64,000 nucleotides of DNA from Blautia hansenii DSM 20583 (GTDB lineage Bacteria; Bacillota; Clostridia; Lachnospirales; Lachnospiraceae): positions 1,256,001-1,320,000 of the forward strand of contig NZ_CP022413.2 in NCBI RefSeq assembly GCF_002222595.2, written 5' to 3'. A model generated the notes under the pieces. The model did no database searches. It was not told the DNA's origin and saw only the letters and a list, made by a program, of their open reading frames with translations. The position numbers and the translations under genes were made by a program. Below, in pieces: positions 1 to 10,350 of the stretch (position 1 is the first letter of the stretch; the number at the start of each line of letters is the position of its first letter).

Positions 1-660
1 ACAATAGAAAGCGTATTAAAACAACAGGAGTTTTGGGAGAAGCTTACAGAGGAACAGCAAAAGTTGATTCTTAAGGAATCCAGAGTAATAAGTTATGAAA
101 CAGGCGAGATTGTTTATTCAGGAGCCAGAGAATGTCTTGGTGGACTTTTGGTTTTAAATGGAAGTCTTAGGACGTATTTATTATCTGATGAAGGGAAAGA
201 AGTCACTATTTATCGTTTACGGGAAGGAGATGTTTGCTTTTTGGCAGCCTCCTGTATTCTTTCTGCAATTACTTTTGATGTGGAAATCGAGGCTCAAGGG
301 TTCACACAGGTACTTCTCATTCCTGCCCGAATTCTTTCTACATTGACAAAGGAAAATATTTATTTGGAAAATTTCATGTATAAAGAAACCGCAAGACGTT
401 TTTCAGACGTAGTAGAAGCTTTACAGCAGCTGATGTTTTTGAGCCTTACACAGAGAATTGCTTCTTTTTTATTAGATGAGGCAGCCAAAAATAAGACATC
501 CAGTATCACCATGACACATGAAGAAATTGCGAAAATTATTGGAAGTGCCAGAGAAGCAGTCAGTCGTATTTTAAAACAGCTTGCAAAACAGGGATATATA
601 TCTTTAAACAGAGGCGAAATAAAAATCGAGAAAAGAGAAGAGCTTTATAAACTTCTATAA
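1..660 (+). CDS. Crp/Fnr-family transcriptional regulator, 5' end outside window
   Basis: The reading frame is open from base 1, so the gene starts upstream of the window; the TTG at 64 is internal. The visible part has a cyclic-nucleotide-binding-like beta-roll domain followed by a C-terminal winged helix-turn-helix (TMTHEEIAKIIGSAREAVSR), the classic Crp/Fnr arrangement. Two cysteines lie close together in the GDVCFLAASC segment; cysteines here could give redox sensing, but that is inference. It ends shortly before convergent trxA/trxB-like genes, which makes a thiol or oxygen response plausible. A hairpin terminator follows at 698-738. The family is secure; the signal is unknown. Confidence 0.85.
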   Translation, partial: TIESVLKQQEFWEKLTEEQQKLILKESRVISYETGEIVYSGARECLGGLLVLNGSLRTYLLSDEGKEVTIYRLREGDVCFLAASCILSAITFDVEIEAQGFTQVLLIPARILSTLTKENIYLENFMYKETARRFSDVVEALQQLMFLSLTQRIASFLLDEAAKNKTSSITMTHEEIAKIIGSAREAVSRILKQLAKQGYISLNRGEIKIEKREELYKLL

Positions 661-697
661 AAACTTACAGAAAATGATAAAAAGATGAGAGAAAAAT

Positions 698-738
698 GAG
701 AGCTGCGGTGGGAAGAATTTTACATCGCAGCTCTTGCG
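698..738. terminator. Hairpin between convergent regulator and trxA
   Basis: AGAGCTGCG and CGCAGCTCT are complementary arms, and a T-rich run follows on the plus side. It lies between the convergent Crp/Fnr gene and trxA and may serve both directions. Confidence 0.6.
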
Positions 739-768
739 TTATTAAATTTATAAGCATAATAAGTTAAA

Positions 769-1077
769 TTATTTTAACAAAGTTTCCAGCTGTTTTTTAG
801 GAACAGCCCCTACGGATTTGTCAGCGACCTGCCCATTTTTAAACACCAGTACAGTAGGGATATTCATAATACCGTATTGTGCTGCAAGAGAAGGTTCTGC
901 GTCTACATCGATTTTTCCTACTTTGTAGTTTCCATTTGCCTCTTCTGCTAATTCTTCAATAACCGGCGCCAACATTTTACACGGCATGCACCAGCTTGCC
1001 CAAAAGTCAACCAGTACCGGTACGTCAGATTGTAATACTTCTTTTGCAAAGTTTTCAGATGTAAATTCCATAGCCAT
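769..1077 (-). CDS. trxA: Thioredoxin
   Basis: A 102-residue protein of normal thioredoxin length with the active site WCMPCK near residue 30 and the cis-proline segment IPTVLVFKNG near residue 75. The usual glycine of the WCGPC site is methionine here, a change seen in some clostridial thioredoxins and likely to alter redox potential (inference). An AAGGAGG ribosome binding site lies about 9 bases before the ATG at 1077. It is downstream of the reductase-like gene on the same strand, with a 29-base gap, so the two probably form an operon. It reduces cytosolic protein disulfides. Confidence 0.95.
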   Translation of the reverse strand: MAMEFTSENFAKEVLQSDVPVLVDFWASWCMPCKMLAPVIEELAEEANGNYKVGKIDVDAEPSLAAQYGIMNIPTVLVFKNGQVADKSVGAVPKKQLETLLK

Positions 1078-1106
1078 AATAATAGCCTCCTTTAAATATA
1101 TAATTT

Positions 1107-1979
1107 TTATTTTTTTGACTTTAAATAATCAACAGCACGTGTTCCTGCAAGTGCACCTTCGTACACAGCTTTTGCAATTTGCAACATGCCTCCGGTACAG
1201 TCTCCGGCTGCAAAGAGACCGGGCAGGGGAGTGCTGGTATCTGCTTCAATTAAAATATGATTGTCTTCCATAAAAAGTCCCAATTTTCTGGCGATGTCTG
1301 TACTGTCGGCTGTTCCCAGTGCAACGAAGAGACCATCAAGAGGAAAAAGAGTATGATCTTCTAATTGAAGCTGAGAAAGAGAATTTTCTCCTTTTGCAGA
1401 GATAATCTTTCTTTTTTCTAATTGAATAGAACCCAGTTCTTCCAAAGAAAAATCCGGTTCTTTTCCATTGGTTAGTATAGTTACCTTTGCTGCGAGAGGT
1501 TCTAAAACCTTTGCCTCATGGAGGGCATAAGAGCCATTGCCAAGTACGGCAACCTCCTTTTGCCGATAGAAGAAGCCATCGCATACTGCGCAGTAGCTGA
1601 TGCCGTTTCCTTCATATTTTTTCAACTCTTTTAGAGAAAGAGTATTTCTTTTTGTTCCCGTTGCCAGAATAAGCGCTTGGGTGTGATAGGAACCTTCAGA
1701 GGCTTGTATGGTATATTCTCCATCGTATGTAATTGAAAGCAGTTCATCCTTTAAAACAGGAACGTTCAGAGTCGCTAATTGAGAAAGACCGTTCTCATAC
1801 AGTTCTTTTCCGGAAACAGGAGACGGAAGCCCGTAGTAATTTTCTATTTTTTCTGCCTTTTCTAAAGCGCCGTATCCGTTATGGATAACCAGCGGCGGAA
1901 AGCCCATGCGTACTGCATATAAAGCGGCAGATACCCCTGCCGGACCGGCGCCGGCTATGACAAGTTGTTGCATTTCCAC
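1107..1979 (-). CDS. trxB: Flavin thioredoxin reductase-like protein, possibly not NADPH-dependent
   Basis: A 290-residue FAD disulfide oxidoreductase with the N-terminal FAD site GAGPAGVSAALYA, the redox pair CAVCDG near residue 133 and the C-terminal FAD motif AAGDCTGG. The second nucleotide-binding site is degenerate: GNGSYALHEA stands where GGGDSAxEEA is usual, and the arginine-rich NADP phosphate motif (HRR) is absent, replaced by TNGKEP. Ferredoxin-dependent flavin thioredoxin reductases known from clostridia lack the same motifs, so this may use ferredoxin (inference). GTG 1979 is chosen because an AGGAGGT site sits 9 bases upstream. It is transcribed with trxA. Confidence 0.88.
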   Translation of the reverse strand: MEMQQLVIAGAGPAGVSAALYAVRMGFPPLVIHNGYGALEKAEKIENYYGLPSPVSGKELYENGLSQLATLNVPVLKDELLSITYDGEYTIQASEGSYHTQALILATGTKRNTLSLKELKKYEGNGISYCAVCDGFFYRQKEVAVLGNGSYALHEAKVLEPLAAKVTILTNGKEPDFSLEELGSIQLEKRKIISAKGENSLSQLQLEDHTLFPLDGLFVALGTADSTDIARKLGLFMEDNHILIEADTSTPLPGLFAAGDCTGGMLQIAKAVYEGALAGTRAVDYLKSKK

Positions 1980-2004
1980 TATCAGATACCTCCTTTTTTA
2001 GTTT

Positions 2005-2034
2005 ATTATAGCAAGCTGTGACGGATATAGGCAA
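2005..2034 (-). promoter_or_regulatory. Probable promoter of trxB-trxA
   Basis: On the minus strand TTGCCT (2034-2029) and a perfect TATAAT (2010-2005) are separated by 18 bases, just upstream of the GTG at 1979. Confidence 0.5.
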
Positions 2035-2117
2035 TCCTCATAAGTATATGCGTGTATATTTTATCATATCTTACAAAAATATGAGAGGGTAAATGGATAA
2101 TATTTGTGCATTTTTAA

Positions 2118-2149
2118 ACTGGTAGAACCAGTATATACCGAATGGTATA
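2118..2149. repeat. Two adjacent perfect palindromes upstream of the atp promoter
   Basis: ACTGGT-AGA-ACCAGT (2118-2132) is followed one base later by TATACC-GAAT-GGTATA (2134-2149). They lie about 100 bases before the atp promoter and on the upstream side of trxB. They could be operators or small RNA hairpins; nothing else in the 2035-2246 spacer is recognisable. Confidence 0.45.
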
Positions 2150-2246
2150 AAAAACCATGGAAATTCTTACAAAAACAAAGAAAAACATCAAAAATCTACA
2201 AGAAAAATTGACGAAAACTTTCTCTTTTTTATGAAAAAACCAAAGA

Positions 2247-2275
2247 TTGACAAATGAAATGATTAGCAGTAATGT
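2247..2275 (+). promoter_or_regulatory. Sigma-A promoter of the ATP synthase operon
   Basis: TTGACA (2247-2252), a 17-base spacer and TAATGT (2270-2275), about 80 bases before the first ribosome binding site of the operon (AAAGGGAGG, 2355-2363). Confidence 0.7.
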
Positions 2276-2380
2276 GTTAAAAGCAATTTAATAAGAAGAC
2301 ACAAAAACACGTGCCGATTTCTGTTTTATTGCTCACAGCGACAATAGAAAAGAGAAAGGGAGGAATGTCTTACGAACAAT

Positions 2381-3061
2381 ATTGCGGAAAGAATTACGGA
2401 AGAACTTCAATGCGAAACCGTGTTCAATATTCCGATTTTTGGTGGAATTCCGGTAGGTGAGTCCGTGGTAGTTACATGGATTATTATGGCAGCATTAACC
2501 ATCCTGTCGATTATACTTGTTCGGAATTTGAAAGTGGAAAATCCGGGAAGAAAGCAGTTGGCATTAGAAGCATCTATTGGTTTTCTGAACGACTTTTTCA
2601 CAGACATTCTGGGGGAGGAAGGAAAGCGGTACATACCGTATCTGATTTCTACGGCGCTCTATATCGGGGTAGCCAATTTAATCGGACTTTTAGGCTTTAA
2701 ACCTCCGACCAAGGATTTGAATGTGACAGCAGCATTGGCGCTTATGAGCGTATTTCTCATCTACTATTCCGGCTTCCATAAGAAGGGTGGAAAGGGATTT
2801 TTGAAAAGCTTTGCAGAGCCTATGCCTTTAGTAGCTCCAATCAACATCATGGAAATTGCAATCCGTCCTGTTTCATTATGTATGCGTTTATTCGGTAATG
2901 TAATTGGTTCGTTTGTAATTATGGAGCTGTTAAAAACGGTTATGCCGGTACTTTTACCCATTCCGTTTAGTTTGTACTTTGATGTGTTTGATGGTTTAAT
3001 TCAGACATACGTATTTGTGTTTTTAACATCGCTCTTTGTAAAAGAGCAAATAGAAGATTAA
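2381..3061 (+). CDS. atpB: ATP synthase Fo subunit a, start codon unclear
   Basis: The membrane a subunit of the Fo motor: five to six hydrophobic helices and the essential arginine in CMRLFGNV. It first reads as open from a GTG at 2420, but that codon has no ribosome binding site, and the family-like segment NNIAERITEELQ lies upstream in the same frame. The strong AAAGGGAGG at 2355-2363 points to a start near 2370-2381, where this frame offers only CTT, ACG, AAC, AAT and ATT. The ATT at 2381 is given provisionally. ATG 2365 is in the wrong frame. Either a rare start codon or a one-base indel is involved. First gene of atpBEFHAGDC; no atpI precedes it. Confidence 0.85.
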   Translation: MAERITEELQCETVFNIPIFGGIPVGESVVVTWIIMAALTILSIILVRNLKVENPGRKQLALEASIGFLNDFFTDILGEEGKRYIPYLISTALYIGVANLIGLLGFKPPTKDLNVTAALALMSVFLIYYSGFHKKGGKGFLKSFAEPMPLVAPINIMEIAIRPVSLCMRLFGNVIGSFVIMELLKTVMPVLLPIPFSLYFDVFDGLIQTYVFVFLTSLFVKEQIED

Positions 3062-3088
3062 ATTTTATTTGAAAAGGAGAAATGAATT

Positions 3089-3301
3089 ATGACAGCAGCA
3101 ATTGGTGCAAGTATTGCAGTATTAACAGGTATCGGAGCAGGTTTAGGAATTGGTCATGCAACAGCAAAAGCAGTAGAAGCAATCGCAAGACAGCCGGAAG
3201 CAGAAAGCAAAATCAGCAAAGCATTACTTCTTGGTTGTGCGCTTGCAGAGGCAACAGCTATTTACGGTTTCGTTATCGGATTGTTAATCTTATTCTTATA
3301 A
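3089..3301 (+). CDS. atpE: ATP synthase Fo subunit c, proton-type ligands
   Basis: A 70-residue hairpin of two membrane helices joined by the polar loop ARQPEA (33-38). The ion-binding carboxylate is Glu54 in LAEATAIYG. Sodium-binding c subunits (Ilyobacter, Acetobacterium) carry Gln in helix 1 and Ser just after the Glu; here the matching positions are His23 (GIGH) and Ala55. The sodium ligands are therefore missing and proton coupling is inferred. An AAGGAGA site precedes ATG 3089. It follows atpB by 27 bases. Confidence 0.95.
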   Translation: MTAAIGASIAVLTGIGAGLGIGHATAKAVEAIARQPEAESKISKALLLGCALAEATAIYGFVIGLLILFL

Positions 3302-3329
3302 TCAGCAGGGAAAGGCAGGTGCATGAAAG

Positions 3330-3830
3330 ATGATGAGTCTTGGCTGGAACCTTGTCTGGACGATTATAAATCTGATTGTGCTTTATCTCTTAATGAAAAA
3401 ATTCCTTATCGGTCCGGTACTGGGTATCATGGAAAAGAGAAAAGCGTGTATAGCAAAAGAGATGGAAGAAGCTCGTGTAAGCCGTGAAAAAGCCGAAGAA
3501 CTGAAAGTACAGTATGAAAAATCTCTGGCAATGGCAAAAGAAGAGTCTTCTCAGATTTTGGAAAATGCAAAAACAGATGCAAGACAGGCAAGAGAAAGTA
3601 TTGTAAAAAATGCCAACGATGAAGCGGCGAAGATTATCGAAGCTGCTCAAAATACTGCCCGTCAGGAACAGGAAAATGCCATGCAGGGAGCGAAAAAAGA
3701 GATTGCACAGCTCGCTATGCAGGCAGCAAAAAAATTACTTTTGGAAAAAAGTAATGAGAACAGCAATGATATGCTCTACGATAAATTTTTAGCAAAAGCA
3801 GGTGATGCAGATGACACAGACAGCTATTAA
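3330..3830 (+). CDS. atpF: ATP synthase Fo subunit b
   Basis: 166 residues: one N-terminal membrane helix (about residues 5-25), then a long charged amphipathic helix rich in Glu, Lys and Ala that forms the peripheral stalk dimer. Length and architecture are normal for a b subunit. There is an alternative start one codon later (ATG ATG). It ends inside the start of atpH, so translation of the two is probably coupled. Confidence 0.93.
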   Translation: MMSLGWNLVWTIINLIVLYLLMKKFLIGPVLGIMEKRKACIAKEMEEARVSREKAEELKVQYEKSLAMAKEESSQILENAKTDARQARESIVKNANDEAAKIIEAAQNTARQEQENAMQGAKKEIAQLAMQAAKKLLLEKSNENSNDMLYDKFLAKAGDADDTDSY

Positions 3831-4314
3831 TTATGGTAAGGTGCTTTATCAGTTAAATGTTCCAAAAGAAAGTATTTTGGAAACACAAAGGCTTTTAAAA
3901 GAAGTGCCTGAGCTTTCAAAAGCATTGGAAAATCCAACGATATCCTTTGAACAAAAACAGAGAGTTATCAGTAGAGTTTTTCCAAAGGAACTTCACAATT
4001 TCCTGAGTGTAGTTTGTAAATACAAGCATGCAGAGCTTTTAAACGAAATTTTTCAGGCATATCAGGAACATTACAATGAACAAAAGAACATATTATCTGC
4101 CACATTGTATTATGTAACGCCTCCAAAGGCAGAACAGTTGGAAGGAATTAAAAAATTCCTGAAAAAACAGTATCATACACAGGCAGTTGCTCTTAAACTG
4201 AAAGAGGATAAAAGCCTTGTAGGTGGATTTATTATTCGGACAAAAGACCACGAATATGATAACAGCTTAAAGGGCAGTATTCATGAATTACAACAAAAAT
4301 TAATCTGGAGGTGA
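3811..4314 (+). CDS. atpH: ATP synthase F1 subunit delta
   Basis: About 167 residues of the OSCP/delta family, which joins the b-subunit stalk to the top of F1. The N-terminal [15 protein letters not shown] and the C-terminal [20 protein letters not shown] segments match the family. Possible starts are GTG 3802, ATG 3805 and ATG 3811; 3811 is preferred because GCAGGTGA lies about 6 bases upstream. Each choice overlaps the end of atpF by 20-29 bases. Confidence 0.93.
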   Translation: MTQTAINYGKVLYQLNVPKESILETQRLLKEVPELSKALENPTISFEQKQRVISRVFPKELHNFLSVVCKYKHAELLNEIFQAYQEHYNEQKNILSATLYYVTPPKAEQLEGIKKFLKKQYHTQAVALKLKEDKSLVGGFIIRTKDHEYDNSLKGSIHELQQKLIWR

Positions 4315-4319
4315 ACGGT

Positions 4320-5828
4320 TTGAGTTCAATCAACTCAGAAGAAATTATTTCAATTTTGAAGGAAGAAATTGATAATTTCCACAGCACAGAAGGCGCAAAA
4401 GAAGTTGGAAACGTCATCTGGGTGGGGGATGGAATTGCAACTGTTTACGGAATAGACCATGCCATGTACGGCGAAATCGTAACCTTTGAAAATGGTGTAA
4501 AAGGAATGGTACAGGATATCAAGCGAAATGAAATCGGTGTCATTATCTTTGGCAAAGATACAGGGATTAAAGAAGGTACAAAGGTTGCACGTACAAAGAA
4601 AAGAGCAGGTGTTCCCGTAGGCGGAAATTTCATCGGAAGAATTGTGGATGCCTTAGGTGCGCCCATTGACGGAAAAGGCGAAATTCAAGCAGACGATTAT
4701 CGCCCAATCGAGCAGGAAGCGCCGGGAATTATTGACAGAAAATCCGTATCCGTACCAATGGAAACAGGTATTCTGGCAATCGACTCCATGTTCCCAATCG
4801 GACGTGGACAGCGAGAATTGATTATCGGTGACCGTCAGACAGGTAAAACTTCCATTGCCATTGATACCATCTTGAACCAGAAGGGAAAAGACGTAATGTG
4901 TATCTATGTGGCAATCGGACAGAAAGCCTCTACGGTAGCAAAATTAGTAGGAACACTGGAAAAATACGGAGCAATGGAATATACTACGGTATTTTCTGCA
5001 ACAGCCAGCGACTGTGCGCCTTTGCAGTACATTGTGCCATATTCTGGAACAGCTCTTGCAGAGTATTTTATGTATAAAGGAAAAGATGTACTGATTGTTT
5101 ATGATGATTTATCAAAACACGCAGTAGCATATCGTGCGTTATCTCTGTTGTTAGAGCGTTCACCGGGACGTGAAGCATATCCGGGTGACGTATTCTATCT
5201 TCATTCCAGACTGCTGGAACGCTCCAGCCGACTGAGTGAAGAAGCGGGAGGCGGTTCTATTACAGCCCTTCCAATCATCGAAACACAGGCAGGTGACGTA
5301 TCTGCGTACATCCCGACAAACGTTATTTCCATTACAGACGGACAGATTTTCCTTGAAAGTGATTTGTTCTTCGAAGGCGTTCGTCCGGCGGTAAACGTAG
5401 GTCTTTCTGTATCCCGTGTAGGTGGTGCGGCACAGACAAAAGCTATGAAAAAAGCATCCGGAAGTATGCGAATTGATTTGGCGCAGTATCGAGAAATGCA
5501 GGTATTTACACAGTTTTCTTCCGACCTTGACGAGACGACAAAAGCACAGCTGGACTATGGAAAATGTCTGATGGAACTGTTAAAGCAGCCGTTATGCAGA
5601 CCACTGGCTTCCCACGAACAGGTAATCACTCTGTGGGTAGCTACACATAAGCTTTTGACAGACATTCCGGTAAAAGAACTGAAAGCATTCCAGATGGATA
5701 TGTTAGAATATTTTGATCAGAAGCATCCGGAAATCAAAGAAGAAATTCTTAAGACAAAGGTTCTTTCTGATGAACTGGGAGAAAAGATTTTAGAGGCAGC
5801 AAAGGAATTTAAGAACAGGAACAGGTGA
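4320..5828 (+). CDS. atpA: ATP synthase F1 subunit alpha
   Basis: About 502 residues with the P-loop GDRQTGKT near residue 170 and the subunit-interface motif [20 protein letters not shown], diagnostic of alpha. It is the non-catalytic nucleotide-binding subunit of the F1 hexamer. The frame is open from GTG 4311, but the GGAGGTGA ribosome binding site at 4307-4314 overlaps that codon and sits 5-6 bases before TTG 4320, so TTG is the better start. The stop of atpH is inside the binding site. Confidence 0.97.
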   Translation: MSSINSEEIISILKEEIDNFHSTEGAKEVGNVIWVGDGIATVYGIDHAMYGEIVTFENGVKGMVQDIKRNEIGVIIFGKDTGIKEGTKVARTKKRAGVPVGGNFIGRIVDALGAPIDGKGEIQADDYRPIEQEAPGIIDRKSVSVPMETGILAIDSMFPIGRGQRELIIGDRQTGKTSIAIDTILNQKGKDVMCIYVAIGQKASTVAKLVGTLEKYGAMEYTTVFSATASDCAPLQYIVPYSGTALAEYFMYKGKDVLIVYDDLSKHAVAYRALSLLLERSPGREAYPGDVFYLHSRLLERSSRLSEEAGGGSITALPIIETQAGDVSAYIPTNVISITDGQIFLESDLFFEGVRPAVNVGLSVSRVGGAAQTKAMKKASGSMRIDLAQYREMQVFTQFSSDLDETTKAQLDYGKCLMELLKQPLCRPLASHEQVITLWVATHKLLTDIPVKELKAFQMDMLEYFDQKHPEIKEEILKTKVLSDELGEKILEAAKEFKNRNR

Positions 5829-5832
5829 TAAA

Positions 5833-8135
<2,303 letters not shown>

Positions 8136-8154
8136 TCTAAAGGAGTGAGAAAAG

Positions 8155-8565
8155 ATGGGAACATTTGGTTTAAATGTAATTGCCAGCGATAAAGATTTTT
8201 ATCATGGCAGAGGCACAAGCATTTCACTCCCGGCAAAGGACGGAAGTATTACCATTTTAGCCCACCATGCAGATATGATGATAGCGATTGTTCCCGGAGA
8301 AATGCGTATTCGAACAGAGGACGGAACAGAACATGTGGCTATTGTGGGAGGCGGTTTTGCCCAGATTATCAATAACCGTGTGACGGTTTTGGCAGACAGT
8401 ATTGAAAAGCCGGAAGATATCGATGTAAAACGTGCAAAAGAAGCGAAGGAAAGAGCGGAAGAGCAGCTTCGTCAGCAGCAGAGTATGCAGGAATACTATG
8501 TTTCCAAAGCATCTCTGGCAAGAGCGATGGCACGTATGAAAGCGGCGAGAGACAGAGGAATTTAA
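8155..8565 (+). CDS. atpC: ATP synthase F1 subunit epsilon
   Basis: 136 residues: an N-terminal beta-sandwich (about 1-85, with GSITILAHHADMM) and a C-terminal helical hairpin ending in LARAMARMKAARDRGI. Normal length. The TAA stop at 8563-8565 overlaps the outer end of the neighbouring IS256-like element, so the element landed right at the end of the operon without removing coding sequence that is obviously needed. It is the last gene of the operon. Confidence 0.95.
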   Translation: MGTFGLNVIASDKDFYHGRGTSISLPAKDGSITILAHHADMMIAIVPGEMRIRTEDGTEHVAIVGGGFAQIINNRVTVLADSIEKPEDIDVKRAKEAKERAEEQLRQQQSMQEYYVSKASLARAMARMKAARDRGI

Positions 8566-8595
8566 AAGATGAGACTGTTGCATTAAGTGATATCG

Positions 8596-8649
8596 AGAAT
8601 ATTTATACATTATGTGGACAATAAATTTGCTAAAATGTATAAATATTCT
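8596..8649. repeat. Perfect 16-bp inverted repeat inside the left end of the IS
   Basis: AGAATATTTATACATT (8596-8611) and its exact reverse complement (8634-8649) flank a 22-base loop. The right end of the IS has no counterpart, although sequence on both sides of the palindrome has matches at the right end. It therefore looks like an insertion into the left end. Confidence 0.6.
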
Positions 8650-8778
8650 GATTTTTGGAGTGTGTGAAAAATTTTCTGTAATTTCAGATCTTCTATGATA
8701 ATTGATGGGGCTTGGCGGCAGATTTTGCTGTCAAGCCCTTGGTTAATACATATCAAAAATAAGCTGGCATGTCAAGAG

Positions 8779-8802
8779 CACCCGGAAAAACCGGGTGTTT
8801 AT
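8779..8802 (+). terminator. Hairpin terminator downstream of the atp operon, inside the IS left end
   Basis: CACCCGG-AAAAA-CCGGGTG followed by TTTATT. An outer pair TCAAGAG/CTCTTGA extends the stem. A second imperfect hairpin (GGGCTTG...CAAGCCC) precedes it at 8706-8736. Confidence 0.5.
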
Positions 8803-8829
8803 TCACTCTTGATATTCCAGCGTTTTTTG

Positions 8830-10074
8830 TTATTCCGGCATACGATCCGGATACATGATAGCAAGCTCGCCACGTACTTTTCCCCAATTTCGGATTGGCA
8901 TAGTCCATTTCTTGGCTATTTCAAAAGTTGCCAGATAAAGAGCTTTCAATAATGCCTGTGAACTAGGAAATACGCTTCTCTGTCGATTCAAACGGCGATA
9001 TGACGAATTCAACGACTCTATTGCATTTGTTGTGTAAAAGGCGGTTCTAGTTTCTTTAGAAAACTTAAAAATCGGTGTTATTGCATCCCAGTTATCATAC
9101 CAACGTTTCATGGCATTGGGGCATTGCCCCTCCCATTTTTGTTTTACGTTCTCCAACTGGGTATAGGCACTATTTTCATCAGCCGCTGTGTAGATGGTCT
9201 TCAAATCTTTGGCAAACGCCTTCATGTCTTTATTGGCAACGTATTTTAAAGTATTTCTTACCATGTGAACGATACATCTTTGTTGCTCTGTTGCTGGGAA
9301 TGCTGCTGTGATGGCTTCTTTGATGCCTGTAAGACCATCTGAACATAAAATCAGAATATCCTTGACCCCACGATTTTTAAGGCTGTTTAAAACACTCAAC
9401 CAATATTTACTGCTTTCGTTTTCTCCAATAACAATTGTAAGAACTTCTTTTTTTCCATCTTCATTTATCCCAAGAACAACATATGCTGCTAACTTTCGAA
9501 TAATCCCATCGTCCCTGACAGAAAAATGCACCGCATCTATAAATACAATTGGATAAACGGAGGATAATGGTCTGTTTTGCCATTCCTCAATCTTGGGAAG
9601 CAGTTTATCTGTTATGTCTGAAACCATTCCTTCGCTGACTTCGAATCCGTAGATATCCTCTATGATTTCTGATATTTGACGAGTAGTCATTCCTTTTGCA
9701 TACATGGAGATAATTTTGTCATCAATCGCTGAAATGTCCTTTTTTCTTTTAGGTACAACCTGTGGTTCAAAGGAACTCTGCCTATCTTGAGGTACATCAA
9801 CGGTAAACTCCCCGTATTTACTACGAACACCTTTTGATTTTGTACCATTGCGGTAATTAGGCTCACTGGAGCGTCCGTATTTGTCATATCCAAGATGATC
9901 ATCCATCTCTGCTTCCAGCATTTCCTGGATTGTGCCTGAAAGCAAGTCTTTAAGTGCATCCTGGATATCATCAGCAGTTTCAATGTCGTACTCTTGGAGC
10001 AGACCCTGAATAATATTTCTTTTTCCTTCTGTCATTGGTTTTGGTTTGTAGATTTCTTTTTTTCTGTTTGCCAT
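8830..10074 (-). CDS. IS256-family transposase
   Basis: A full-length 414-residue transposase. The DDE catalytic residues can be placed: Asp in VFIDAVHFSVRDDG, Asp in ILCSDGLTGIKEA and Glu in NAIESLNSSYRRLNRQRSVFP, the last being the family signature. The N-terminal part has LLSGTIQEMLEAEMDDHLGY, also typical. An AGGAGGCC ribosome binding site precedes the ATG. There is no frameshift or internal stop, so the element could be active. An imperfect palindrome around 10089-10112, upstream of the start, may hold its promoter. Confidence 0.95.
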   Translation of the reverse strand: MANRKKEIYKPKPMTEGKRNIIQGLLQEYDIETADDIQDALKDLLSGTIQEMLEAEMDDHLGYDKYGRSSEPNYRNGTKSKGVRSKYGEFTVDVPQDRQSSFEPQVVPKRKKDISAIDDKIISMYAKGMTTRQISEIIEDIYGFEVSEGMVSDITDKLLPKIEEWQNRPLSSVYPIVFIDAVHFSVRDDGIIRKLAAYVVLGINEDGKKEVLTIVIGENESSKYWLSVLNSLKNRGVKDILILCSDGLTGIKEAITAAFPATEQQRCIVHMVRNTLKYVANKDMKAFAKDLKTIYTAADENSAYTQLENVKQKWEGQCPNAMKRWYDNWDAITPIFKFSKETRTAFYTTNAIESLNSSYRRLNRQRSVFPSSQALLKALYLATFEIAKKWTMPIRNWGKVRGELAIMYPDRMPE

Positions 10075-10281
10075 AATTTAAGGCCTCCTATGATATAAAA
10101 TTTTACCATAGAAGACCTTACTTCACATCTTCATTTTAGAATTTACAGAGAAAATTTCATAGTCTCGATTTTTGCTTAATGTGATAGCCTCATCTTTTTT
10201 CATTTCATAGGAAATTGCGTCCTAACATCATTATTTAGAGTTATGTATTACATTCTAATTAGTTATAGCGTTCAGATTGCA

Positions 10282-10310
10282 TTGACAAAGCTTTTGATAG
10301 TTGGTAGAAT
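10282..10310 (+). promoter_or_regulatory. Sigma-A promoter of ilvN-ilvC
   Basis: TTGACA (10282-10287), a 17-base spacer and TAGAAT (10305-10310), 40 bases before ATG 10351. It shows that the longer open frame from 10243 is not translated in full. Confidence 0.75.
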
Positions 10311-10350
10311 GACAGAAAAGTTAGCCAAAAGGCAGAGGAGAAGATGCTGT

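Larger units (their letters stand above)
8564..10198 (-). mobile_element. IS256-family insertion sequence, about 1.6 kb
   Basis: A transposase gene on the minus strand lies between imperfect terminal inverted repeats of roughly 40 bases: 8564-8604 begins AAAAGATGAG and the reverse complement of 10158-10198 begins with the same ten bases, with CATTAAG and TCGAGA also shared; mismatches are mostly transitions. I do not see a convincing 8-9 base target duplication outside the repeats. The space between the left repeat and the transposase stop (about 225 bases) is long for the family and holds three hairpins. Confidence 0.8.

Noticed and set aside
2365..2420. ATG 2365 as start of atpB
   Set aside because: It is in a different frame from the a-subunit coding sequence and would need a frameshift.
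8564..10198. Target-site duplication of the IS256-like element
   Set aside because: The 8 bases on either side were compared for two possible boundaries and do not match.
10243..10350. Upstream extension of ilvN to 10243
   Set aside because: It contains a consensus promoter (10282-10310), and the good ribosome binding site serves ATG 10351.
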